A stretch of 64,000 nt of DNA from Kitasatospora sp. NBC_01287 (lineage in GTDB: Bacteria; Actinomycetota; Actinomycetes; Streptomycetales; Streptomycetaceae): NCBI RefSeq assembly GCF_026340565.1, contig NZ_JAPEPB010000001.1, positions 496,001 to 560,000 of the forward strand. Direction: 5' to 3'. The notes beneath the pieces were generated by a model that saw nothing but the letters and a program-made list of their open reading frames with translations, made no database searches and was not told where the DNA came from. Both the position numbers and the translations under genes were made by a program. This document shows, piece by piece, positions 6,591 to 14,381 of this stretch (the first letter of the stretch is position 1; each line of letters opens with the position of its first letter).

Positions 6591-9058
6591 CAGGCGCTCC
6601 GGTCGGCGTGGGCGTCGTCGTGGGGGTGCGGGTCGGCGTGGGGGTGCGGGTCGGCGTGGGGGTGCGGGTCGGCGTGGGGGTGCGGGTCGGCGTGGGCCTT
6701 GGGCAGCCAGCGACGGTTGACGGGGTCGGCGGGTGCGCGCAGCAGCTGCAGCCGGGGCGGCACCCGGTCCGCGCGCGGGCCCGGGGGCTTGCGGCTCCCG
6801 GCCAGCCAGGGGGCGGGCCAGGGGGCGCCGGGGCCCGTGTAGCCCTGGTCGGCGGCGGCGTGCAGGGTCCAGAGCGGGTCGTGCAGTTGGGCCCGGCCGA
6901 TCGCGACCAGGTCGGCCCGCCCGGCCAGGATGATCGAGTTGGCGTCGTCGTGGCCGGAGATGGCGCCGACCGCGATGGTGGGGATCCCGGTCGCGTTGCG
7001 GATCAGGTCGGCGAACGGGGTCTGGTAGCTGCGCCCGTACTGCGGCCGCTGGTGGGCGACCACCTCGCCGGTGGAGACGTCGACCGCGTCCGCGCCGCCC
7101 CGGGCCAGCGCGCGGCAGATCGCCACCGCCTGCGCCGCCTGCGTACCGCCCTCGGCCCAGTCGGTGGCCGAGATCCGCACCAGCAGCGGCTTGGCGGCGG
7201 GCCAGACGGCGCGCACCGCCGCCAGCACCTCCAGCGGGAAGCGCAACCGGCCGGCCAGGTCGCCGCCGTACTCGTCCCGCCGGTGGTTGGTGAGCGGGGA
7301 GAGGAAGCCGGAGAGCAGGTGGCCGTGCCCCATCTGGAGCTCCAGCACATCGAAGCCGGCCCGCTCGGCGCGCGCCGTGGCGGCGGCGAAGTCCCGCACG
7401 ATGTCCGCGAGTTCGGCACGGGTCGCGGCGCGCGGCGGCGGGCTCTGCGCGTCCCAGGGCAGCGCGGAGGCGGCCAGCGCCGGCCAGCCGCCGTCGGTGG
7501 CGGCCAGCGGCGCCCCGATGCCGTCCGGGCCCGGGGCGGTGGTCGAGGCCCGGCGGCCGGCGTGGGTGAGCTGCAGGCCGAGCCGGGTGCCGGGCAGCAG
7601 CCGGGCGGCGCTGACGATCCGTCGCCAGGCCCGCTCCTGCTCGTCGGTGTAGAGCCCCGGGCAGCCGGGGGTGGCCCGGCCCTCGGGGCTGATCGCCGTC
7701 ATGCCCGCCAGCACCAGGCCGGCCCCGCCGAGCGCGTGCGCGGCGAACTGGGCGGCCTCGAAGGCGCTCGGCACGCCGTCGACGGAGGTGAAGGTGGCCA
7801 GCGGGGGCACCACGATCCGGTTGCGCAGCCGGGTCCGGCACAGCTCGTAGGGGCGGAACATGGGCGGCACGGAGGTGGTGGCGACATCGTCCTCGGCGAC
7901 ATCGTCCTCGGTGGCGGCGTCCTCGGTGGCGGCGAACCACGAGTCGACGGCGGCCACGAAGGCGGGGTCCCGCTCGCGCAGATTGCCGTAGGTGACCCGG
8001 CGGCTGCGGGTGAGCAGGTTGAAGGCGAACTGCGGGGCGGGCTGGGCGGTGTAGCCGCCGATCCCCTCGAACCACTCCAGGCTGGCCTGGGCAGCGCGCT
8101 GGGTGGACTCCACCACCGGCTTGCGCTCGGCCTCGTAGGCGCCCAGCGCCGCTGCCACGGAGGGTTGTTCGTGCAGGCAGGCGGCCAGCGCGAGGGCGTC
8201 CTCCATGGCCAGCTTGGTGCCCGAGCCGATCGAGAAGTGCGCGGTGTGCGCCGCGTCGCCGAGCAGCACGATGTTGCCGCGGTGCCAACGCGCGTTGCGC
8301 ACGGTGGTGAAGTTGATCCAGCGCGAGCTGTCGCCCGCGATCAGCCGGTGGCCGCGCAGGTGCTCGGCGAGCAGCTGCTCGCAGCGCCGCACGCTCAGGT
8401 CCCGGTCCTGGTCCGCGAAGCCGGAGCGCCGCCAGGCCTCCTCGCCCAGCTCCACGATGAAGGTGCTGCGCCGGTCGTCGTAGGGGTAGGCGTGCACTTG
8501 CAGGACACCGAAGTCGGTGGGCAGCACGATGAAGGTGAAGGCCTCGAAGACCCGGTCGGTGGCCAGCCAGATGTAGCGGCAGCCGCGCTCGTCGAGCCGC
8601 GGGCCGAAGCTGCCGGCGTACGCCTGCCGGGTGGCCGAGCGCACGCCGTCCGCGGCGACCACCAGGTCGTGGCCGGCGCTCAGTTCGGCCACCGGGGGTG
8701 CCTGGGTGCGAAAGCGCAGGTCGACCCCGAGGGCCGCGCAGCGCTCGCGCAGGATGGCCAGCAGGCGCCGGCGCTCCAGGGCCGCGAAGCCGTGGCCGCC
8801 GGAGGTGAGCCGCGCGCCCGCGTAGCGGATGTCGATGTCGCGCCAGCGGGCGAACTCGGCCGACATCGCCCGGTACACCTCCGGATCGGCCTGGGCGATC
8901 CCGTCCAGTGTCTCGTCGGAGAAGACCACGCCGAAGCCGAAGCTCTCGTCGGGCGCGCTCTGCTCCCACAGGGTGATCTCCTCCTGCGGGGCCAATTGCT
9001 TGGCGAGCGCGGCGAAGTAGAGTCCGCCCGGCCCGCCGCCGATCACGGCCGTACGCAT
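6590..9058 (-). CDS. sdgC: Bifunctional salicylyl-CoA 5-hydroxylase / flavin oxidoreductase
   Basis: An 822-residue fusion that hydroxylates salicylyl-CoA at C5 to gentisyl-CoA. Residues 1-400 form a group A flavoprotein monooxygenase: GGGPGGLYFA at the N-terminus binds FAD, and GDAAHTAHFSIGSGTKLAMED near 280 is the second FAD motif. Residues 430-790 form an Old-Yellow-Enzyme-type FMN domain (LQLTHAGRRAS, LSPLTNHRRDEYGGDL). The usual proton-donor context HGYL reads GHGHLL here, with His in place of Tyr. An acidic ATEDD/AEDD linker joins the halves, and the C-terminus is a His/Pro/Asp-rich repeat tail. The ATG at 9058 overlaps the ligase gene by 16 nt. Compare SdgC of the Streptomyces salicylate pathway. 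Confidence 0.88.
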   Translation of the reverse strand: MRTAVIGGGPGGLYFAALAKQLAPQEEITLWEQSAPDESFGFGVVFSDETLDGIAQADPEVYRAMSAEFARWRDIDIRYAGARLTSGGHGFAALERRRLLAILRERCAALGVDLRFRTQAPPVAELSAGHDLVVAADGVRSATRQAYAGSFGPRLDERGCRYIWLATDRVFEAFTFIVLPTDFGVLQVHAYPYDDRRSTFIVELGEEAWRRSGFADQDRDLSVRRCEQLLAEHLRGHRLIAGDSSRWINFTTVRNARWHRGNIVLLGDAAHTAHFSIGSGTKLAMEDALALAACLHEQPSVAAALGAYEAERKPVVESTQRAAQASLEWFEGIGGYTAQPAPQFAFNLLTRSRRVTYGNLRERDPAFVAAVDSWFAATEDAATEDDVAEDDVATTSVPPMFRPYELCRTRLRNRIVVPPLATFTSVDGVPSAFEAAQFAAHALGGAGLVLAGMTAISPEGRATPGCPGLYTDEQERAWRRIVSAARLLPGTRLGLQLTHAGRRASTTAPGPDGIGAPLAATDGGWPALAASALPWDAQSPPPRAATRAELADIVRDFAAATARAERAGFDVLELQMGHGHLLSGFLSPLTNHRRDEYGGDLAGRLRFPLEVLAAVRAVWPAAKPLLVRISATDWAEGGTQAAQAVAICRALARGGADAVDVSTGEVVAHQRPQYGRSYQTPFADLIRNATGIPTIAVGAISGHDDANSIILAGRADLVAIGRAQLHDPLWTLHAAADQGYTGPGAPWPAPWLAGSRKPPGPRADRVPPRLQLLRAPADPVNRRWLPKAHADPHPHADPHPHADPHPHADPHPHDDAHADRSA
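6621..6692. repeat. 18-bp tandem array, four copies, in the hydroxylase tail
   Basis: Four perfect copies of an 18-bp unit beginning TGGGGGTGCGGGTCGGCG. In the minus-strand gene they give repeats of HADPHP, a histidine-rich tail after the last recognisable OYE motif. The unit keeps the frame. Confidence 0.9.
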
Positions 9059-11130
9059 GCCGGCTCCTCCCGCAGATAGTGCTCGGCGTCCTGCGGCCCG
9101 GCCTGGGTGAGGGCGGTGCGCACCTCGTCCGGCCAGGGCACCGAGCCCTCGACCCCGACGGCGGCGTGCACCACGGTGAGCTTGCCGCGCGCGGCGGGCC
9201 CGTTCGGGCCGCGCACCTCGAAGGCGTAGCCGAGCGAGGCCCGGCCCACCCGCGCCACCCGCAGCTCGGTGTGCACCGACTCGCCGAACCAGAGGCGCTC
9301 CAGGTAGTCGGCCTCGAAGTGGACCCGCGGGATGCTGCCGAAGAGGCCCTCCAGGCCGAGCCGGCGCAGCAGCACAGCCTCGGCCGCCTCGACCCAGCGC
9401 TGCACCGCCGAGAAGTGGTAGTGCCCCGCCGCGTCGGTGTCGGACCACTCCACCCGGCGCTCCACCACGACGCTCGGCGGCTGCGCGGCGGCCCAGCGCC
9501 GCAGTTCGGCCCGGTGCAGCTTGCCGCTGGAGGTGCGCGGCAGCGCGGGGACGAACTCGACGGCGCGCGGGTACTTGTAGGGGGCGATGACCTGCTGGAC
9601 GTGCTGCTGCAGCGCGGCCACGGCGCCCTCGTCGGCGGCGGCGCCCTCGCGCAGCACCACGTAGGCCTTGACCACGCTGCCGCGCCGCTCGTCGGGAGCG
9701 CCGGTCACCGCGCAGTCCAGCACGTCGGGATGGCTGAGCAGCGCCTGCTCGACCTCGGGGGCGGCGATGTTGTAGCCGGCCGAGACGATCATGTCGTCGC
9801 TGCGCGCCTGGTACCAGAAGTAGCCGTCCTGGTCACGCAGGTAGACGTCGCCGGTGAGGTTCCAGCCGTCGCGCACGTACTCGGCCTGCCGCTCGTCGGC
9901 CAGGTAGCGGCAGCCGGTCGGGCCCTTGACCGCGAGCAGCCCCGGTTGCCCGTCCGGCACCGGTTCGCCGCGCTCGTCCAGGATCGCGGCCCGGTAGCCC
10001 GGCACCGGCCGGCCGGTGGCGCCGGGGCGGATGTCCTGGTCGGCCGCGGAGATGAAGACGTGCAGCAGTTCGGTGGCGCCGATCCCGTCGATCAGGCGCA
10101 GTCCGGTGGCCCGTTCGAACTCCTGCCAGACGCCGACCGGCAGCGCCTCCCCCGCCGAGATGCCGCGGCGCAGTCCGGCCAGCTTCCCGGCCAGTCCCGC
10201 GGCCAGGATCGCCCGGTAGGCGGTCGGCGCGGTGAACAGCACGGTGGCGCGGTGCTCGGCGACCAGCTCGGCCAACTCCTCGGGGGCGGCCCCCTCCAGC
10301 AGCAGGGTGGCCGCGCCGACCCGCAGCGGGAAGACCACCAGGCCGCCGAGTCCGAAGGTGAAGCCGAGCGGCGGTGTGCCGGTGAACAGGTCGTCCGGCT
10401 CGGGCCGCACGATGTGCCGGGAGAAGGTGTCGGCGTTGGCCAGGACGTCCCGGTGGAAGTGCAGGGTCGCCTTGGGCCGCCCGGTGGTGCCGGAGGTGAA
10501 GGCGATCAGCGCCACGTCGTCGGCCGCGGTGTCGACGGCGGTGAAGACGCCGTCCTTCGCCGCGCAGCGGGCCGTCAGGTCGGCCGGATCGGCCTGGCCC
10601 GCCGGGCCGACCGCGCCGTAGCCGAGCACGGTCAGCTCCGGCAGTTGCTCGGCGGCGATGGCGAGTTCGGCGGTGTAGCGGTGGTCGCAGATCGCGACCA
10701 CCGGGCGGCTGATCCGGGCCAGCTCGGTCAGCTCGCCGGCCCGCAGCAGCGGCATGGTCGTCACGGCCACCCCGCCGGCCTTCAGCACGCCCAGCCAGCT
10801 CGCCACCAGCCAGGGGTTGTTGGGCCCGCGCAGCAGCACCCGGTTGCCGGGCAGCAGGCCCAGCTCGCCGGTCAGCAGCTGGGCCACCTGGTTGGCGCGC
10901 GACTGGAGTTCGCCGTAGCTCCAGCGCTCGGTGGGCGTCAGCAGGCAGCGCCGGTCCGGGCCCCAGCGGGCCACCGCCTCGTCGAGCAGCTCGCGGGCGC
11001 AGTTGAGCCGCTCGGGGTAGTTCAACTCCGGTAGTTCGTGCAGTAATTCCGGCCACTGCTCGGCGGCGGGCAGGCCGTCGCGACAGAACGTGTCGACGTG
11101 GCCGGAGCGGGAGAGCTCCAGGGGCTCCAT
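9043..11130 (-). CDS. Aryl-CoA ligase fused to a hotdog thioesterase
   Basis: A 695-residue fusion. Residues 1-540 are an acyl-adenylate-forming ligase of the benzoate/salicylate-CoA type: AFTSGTTGRPKATLHFHRD is the P-loop near 205, SDDMIVSAGYNIAAPEVEQ the hinge near 440, and the catalytic lysine lies in LPRTSSGKLHRAE near 525. Residues 550-680 are a 4-hydroxybenzoyl-CoA thioesterase fold with the catalytic Asp in EWSDTDAAGHYHF. One protein could therefore load salicylate onto CoA and later release gentisate from gentisyl-CoA. The ATG at 11130 is preferred because GAGGTG lies 6 nt upstream; the GTG at 11139 falls inside that site. It heads the six-gene operon. Confidence 0.87.
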   Translation of the reverse strand: MEPLELSRSGHVDTFCRDGLPAAEQWPELLHELPELNYPERLNCARELLDEAVARWGPDRRCLLTPTERWSYGELQSRANQVAQLLTGELGLLPGNRVLLRGPNNPWLVASWLGVLKAGGVAVTTMPLLRAGELTELARISRPVVAICDHRYTAELAIAAEQLPELTVLGYGAVGPAGQADPADLTARCAAKDGVFTAVDTAADDVALIAFTSGTTGRPKATLHFHRDVLANADTFSRHIVRPEPDDLFTGTPPLGFTFGLGGLVVFPLRVGAATLLLEGAAPEELAELVAEHRATVLFTAPTAYRAILAAGLAGKLAGLRRGISAGEALPVGVWQEFERATGLRLIDGIGATELLHVFISAADQDIRPGATGRPVPGYRAAILDERGEPVPDGQPGLLAVKGPTGCRYLADERQAEYVRDGWNLTGDVYLRDQDGYFWYQARSDDMIVSAGYNIAAPEVEQALLSHPDVLDCAVTGAPDERRGSVVKAYVVLREGAAADEGAVAALQQHVQQVIAPYKYPRAVEFVPALPRTSSGKLHRAELRRWAAAQPPSVVVERRVEWSDTDAAGHYHFSAVQRWVEAAEAVLLRRLGLEGLFGSIPRVHFEADYLERLWFGESVHTELRVARVGRASLGYAFEVRGPNGPAARGKLTVVHAAVGVEGSVPWPDEVRTALTQAGPQDAEHYLREEPACVRP

Positions 11131-11139
11131 GGGCGGCAC

Positions 11140-11290
11140 CTCGGCGGACTCGGCGAAGGGGCGAAGGGTGGAGCGGGTGGCGCGGTGGAGCGGGTGGAGC
11201 GGTGGCGCTGGGCGGACGAGGCGTGTCGCAGATATCGCGCTTTCCTGACGACAGTCATTGTGACGCCATATCTTGATCGCTAAACCTGAC
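11140..11290 (-). promoter_or_regulatory. Probable promoter region of the gentisate operon
   Basis: A 151-bp gap between the HypX-like stop and the ligase start, the only sizeable gap upstream of the operon. The HypX-proximal 70 bp is AT-richer than its surroundings and contains ATATCTTGATCGC and two CGATATC-like segments. The rest is an imperfect 10-bp GTGGAGCGGG-type repeat. No exact promoter hexamers or PaaX site can be assigned with confidence. Confidence 0.4.
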
Positions 11291-13096
11291 TCAGCCCGGC
11301 AGGTGCGCCGGCGTCCCCCGCACCGCCTCCTTCCGCACGAAGGCGGCCCGCAGCGCGTGGTACGGCGCGGCCGGGTCCAGGAAGGTACGGCGCATCACCG
11401 CCAACTCCGCACGCCGGTAGGCGGCCAGCGGCTTGGCCGCCTCGTCGCGCTCGCGCTCGGCCTTCTTGGCGGCGATCCGCTCCTGCAGCAACGGCCGGGC
11501 GGCGAGCAGCGCGGCCAGCCGGGCCACCGTCGGGCCGAACTCGCGTGGCGCGGCCGGGACCGTGCGGTCCACCAGGCCGAGCCGCTGCGCGCTCACCGCC
11601 GTGATCGGCAGCGCCTGCTCGGTCAGGCGCTTCGCCACGGCCGGGCCGACCCGGCGCGGCAGCGTGTAGGTCCAGTACTCCGAGCCGTGCAGCCCCATCA
11701 GCCGGTAGTGCGGGTTGAGCAGCACCCCGGCACGGCACCAGACCTCGTCGGCGGCCAGCGCCAGCATCGCGCCGCCCGCCGCCGCGTTGCCGCCGAGCGC
11801 GGCGACCACCAGGCGGTCGGTGGTGGTGAGGATCTCGGCCACCAGGTCGTCCATCGCGTTGATGTTCGCCCAGGACTCCAGCGCCGGATCAGCGGCGGCC
11901 TCGATCACGTTGAGGTGGATGCCGTTGGAGAAGAAGTCGCGGCCACCACCCAGCACCAGCACCGAGGTCGGGCGGGTACAGGCCTCGCGGTAGGCGGCCA
12001 GCAGCCGGCGGCAGTGGGTGGTGCTCATCGCCCCGCCAGGGAACGAGAAGCGCAGGAAGCCGACCGGGCCGACCTCCCGGTAGTCGAGGTCCGTCCAGGT
12101 GCGGCGGCCCTCGGGCAGTTGGAGCGGTGCGGCCGCCTCCGGCAGCTCGGGCAGCAGCTCCCCCAGGGCCAGCGTGGCGGGCAGCTTGACGCCGGCTCCG
12201 CCCCGCGCGTCCAGCTCTGGATCGCGCCGCGTGTCGCGCCGGGCGCGCAGCTCGGGCAGCCACACCGCGCCGTCCAACGTGGCCCGGCACACCGCGCCGG
12301 CCCTGGTCGCCAGCAACTCGCCGGGGGTGCCGCGCAGTTCATCCTCGCCGTGACCGCCGTGCAGATACCAGCGGGCGCCCAGCAGCTCATCCGGCACGCC
12401 GGGCTGGGAGTCGGCGGCGCGCAGCGTGCGCAGCACCGCCGCGGTGGAGTCGGCCGACCAGTCGATCCGGCGCTCCTGCTGGCGCAGCAGGGGGCGGGTG
12501 TGGTCGGCGACGTCCCAGTCCGGGCCCTGCTGCGGACGCGGACGGAAGGGGCGCGGGGCACCGGGGCGCGGGGCACCGGGGCGTGAGGCGCCGGGGCGTG
12601 AGGCGCGTGCCGTCGGGGCGCCTGGCGCTGGGGGGCGGCCGAGCGATCGGAAGCGCTCGACGGCGAGCAGCACGGCCCGTGACGCGGCGTCGGAGACCTC
12701 GCCCCGGTACAGCTCGCTCTTGCCCACCGGCGGCAGCGGGCAGTCGACGTGCGCCCAGACGTCGCCACCGTCCATCACCCCGTTCGCCTGGAGCACCGTC
12801 ACGCCCCAGCGCTCCGCACCCTCCAGGATCGCCCAGTCGAGGGAGGAGGGGCCACGGTCGCCGAGCGGGCCGGGGTGCACGATCAGCGTGGTGCGGGCCG
12901 ACCAGACGTCCTCGGGCACCGCCACCTTCAGCATCGGCGCCAGGATCAGCTCCGGGTCGTGCCGGTGCACCGCCTCCCGCAGCGCGTCGTCGTCGGTGGC
13001 CAGGTGCACGGCCGGGCGGTGCCCGTGGTCGCGCAGTTCGGCGAAGACGCGCTGGGTGAGGCTGTTGAACGCGCTGGCGACCAGCAGGATCCGCAT
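11291..13096 (-). CDS. hypX: HypX/HoxX-like formyltransferase-crotonase fusion
   Basis: A 601-residue protein with the HypX architecture. The N-terminal formyl-tetrahydrofolate-transferase-like domain (1-165) holds LIVHPGPLGDRGPSSLDWA and NGVMDGGDVWA. The C-terminal enoyl-CoA-hydratase fold (about 330-590) holds LVLGGGRDFFSNGIHLN and ALGGNAAAGGAMLALAADE. HypX proteins make the CO ligand of [NiFe]-hydrogenase from a formyl group. No hydrogenase gene occurs within this window, so here it is an orphan just upstream of an aromatic operon. The domain linker carries four 15-residue-class repeats rich in GAPR. The ATG at 13096 has GGAGGT 4 nt upstream. Function outside hydrogenase maturation is possible. 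Confidence 0.85.
   Translation of the reverse strand: MRILLVASAFNSLTQRVFAELRDHGHRPAVHLATDDDALREAVHRHDPELILAPMLKVAVPEDVWSARTTLIVHPGPLGDRGPSSLDWAILEGAERWGVTVLQANGVMDGGDVWAHVDCPLPPVGKSELYRGEVSDAASRAVLLAVERFRSLGRPPAPGAPTARASRPGASRPGAPRPGAPRPFRPRPQQGPDWDVADHTRPLLRQQERRIDWSADSTAAVLRTLRAADSQPGVPDELLGARWYLHGGHGEDELRGTPGELLATRAGAVCRATLDGAVWLPELRARRDTRRDPELDARGGAGVKLPATLALGELLPELPEAAAPLQLPEGRRTWTDLDYREVGPVGFLRFSFPGGAMSTTHCRRLLAAYREACTRPTSVLVLGGGRDFFSNGIHLNVIEAAADPALESWANINAMDDLVAEILTTTDRLVVAALGGNAAAGGAMLALAADEVWCRAGVLLNPHYRLMGLHGSEYWTYTLPRRVGPAVAKRLTEQALPITAVSAQRLGLVDRTVPAAPREFGPTVARLAALLAARPLLQERIAAKKAERERDEAAKPLAAYRRAELAVMRRTFLDPAAPYHALRAAFVRKEAVRGTPAHLPG
12551..12610. repeat. 15-bp tandem array in the HypX linker
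   Basis: Two GCGCGGGGCACCGGG units followed by two diverged GCGTGAGGCGCCGGG-type units, all in frame within the hypX-like gene. They encode a low-complexity Arg/Pro/Gly/Ala linker between the two enzymatic domains. Confidence 0.85.
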
Positions 13097-13237
13097 CGGG
13101 ACCTCCGGTTCGGGGCCCGCCGCTCCGACTGCGGCGGGCGGTGACGGCGGGTGACCGCTGACGATCGTCGCGCAGTACGCCGCGGCGCCGGTCGGCGAAT
13201 CGCCGCGGGCTCACCCGATCGGCGGGCGCCGGAGAGC

Positions 13238-13317
13238 GGCGGCGCCGGAGAGGGGCGGCGCCGGAGAGGGGCGGCGCCGGAGAGGGGCGGCGCCGGAGAG
13301 GGGCGGCGCCGGAGAGC
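13238..13317. repeat. 16-bp tandem array, five copies, in the divergent intergenic region
   Basis: Five copies of GGCGGCGCCGGAGAGG, the last with one change, lie between the divergent hypX-like and isomerase-like genes. The rest of the 13097-13424 gap is GC-rich with two copies of a GCAGGGGCGGAGTGG-type unit. No gene is seen in it, and both genes' promoters must be here. Confidence 0.9.
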
Positions 13318-13424
13318 GGCAGGGGCGGAGTGGGGCAGGGGCGGAGTGGCGAGCGGCCGGGTTCCGCCCGGAGTGCGTCGGAGGTCTGGACAGGCCCCGT
13401 GGTCATGCCGCAGGCTTCGTGCCC

Positions 13425-14252
13425 GTGACCGCGACCGTGAACACCAGGGTGATCGAGGCGAACCTCGCCACCGCCGAGGACATCGCCCGCCTGCTGCGCT
13501 CGCGCCCCGAGCCGGCCGCGCGGATACCCGGGGCCACCTGGTCGGTGGGCGAGGCGGCCGCGCACCTCGCGCTCGCCAACCAGTTGATGGCCGACCTCGC
13601 CGGCGGCCGCGAGCGCCCGTACGGCGACGGCACGCCCGCGGGCCTCGCCGCCGCCAACACGCGATCCCTGGCGGCCTACCCCGAACGCGACCCGGCCGTC
13701 CTCGCGGACGCGATCGTGGCGCACACCCGGGCGTTCGCCCAGCACCTGGCCGCCGACCGGGCCGAACCAGCCGGCGACCGGGCGGACCCCGCCGCCGGCC
13801 TGAGCACCCCGATGGGTCCGATGGACCGGGACACGCTGGCCTCCTACCTGCTCACCCACCAGCTCGGCCACGGCTACGACATCGCCCGCGCGCTGCGGCT
13901 GCCGCACATGATCGACCGCGAACGGGTCGAGCTGTCGCTCCCCTTCCTGCTCACCGCGATGCCCCGGGTGGTGGACCGGCGCTCGGCCACCGGCCGCCGG
14001 CTGCGGTACACCATCGGCCTGCGCGGCAGCGATCGGCGCTACGGAGTCACCCTCACGGACGGCACCGCGACGGTCACCGAGCACCCCGCACCGCGCCCCG
14101 ACTGCGTGATCATCGCCGAGCCGGTCACCTTCTTCCTGCTCGCCCTGGGCCGCCGCACCCCCGCCCAGGCCCTGGCCCGGGGGGCGATCCTCGCCTGGGG
14201 CCGCAAGCCGTGGCTGGCGCCGGCCTTTCCCCGGTACTTCAAGGCGCCCTGA
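13425..14252 (+). CDS. Mycothiol-dependent maleylpyruvate isomerase-family protein
   Basis: A 275-residue protein of the DinB-like MDMPI_N fold, often with an SCP2-like C-terminal half. The metal-site helices are visible as AAAHLALANQLM near residue 48 and LTHQLGHGYDIARAL near 150. The position that is usually the Glu metal ligand, four residues before the last His, reads His here. In corynebacteria a relative isomerises maleylpyruvate to fumarylpyruvate in gentisate breakdown, so a gene beside a gentisate operon is suggestive, although many family members have other roles. It is transcribed divergently from hypX. The start is uncertain: GTG at 13419 or 13425, neither with a strong ribosome-binding site. 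Confidence 0.75.
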   Translation: MTATVNTRVIEANLATAEDIARLLRSRPEPAARIPGATWSVGEAAAHLALANQLMADLAGGRERPYGDGTPAGLAAANTRSLAAYPERDPAVLADAIVAHTRAFAQHLAADRAEPAGDRADPAAGLSTPMGPMDRDTLASYLLTHQLGHGYDIARALRLPHMIDRERVELSLPFLLTAMPRVVDRRSATGRRLRYTIGLRGSDRRYGVTLTDGTATVTEHPAPRPDCVIIAEPVTFFLLALGRRTPAQALARGAILAWGRKPWLAPAFPRYFKAP

Positions 14253-14259
14253 GGCCGCC

Positions 14260-14375
14260 TCTCGACGGCGCGACGGCGCGACGGCGGCGGGGGGCGACAG
14301 CGGGGGGCGACAGCGGGGGGCGACAGCGGCGGGGGGCGACGGCGGCGGGGGGCGACGGCGGAAGGCGCGAAGGCC
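14260..14375. repeat. GC-rich tandem repeat between convergent genes
   Basis: An imperfect array of GGGGGGCGACAGC/GGGGGGCGACGGC units, about 13 bp with expanded copies, separates the ends of two convergent genes. It may act as a transcription barrier, but no clean hairpin with a T-run is present. Confidence 0.7.
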
Positions 14376-14381
14376 CGAAGC

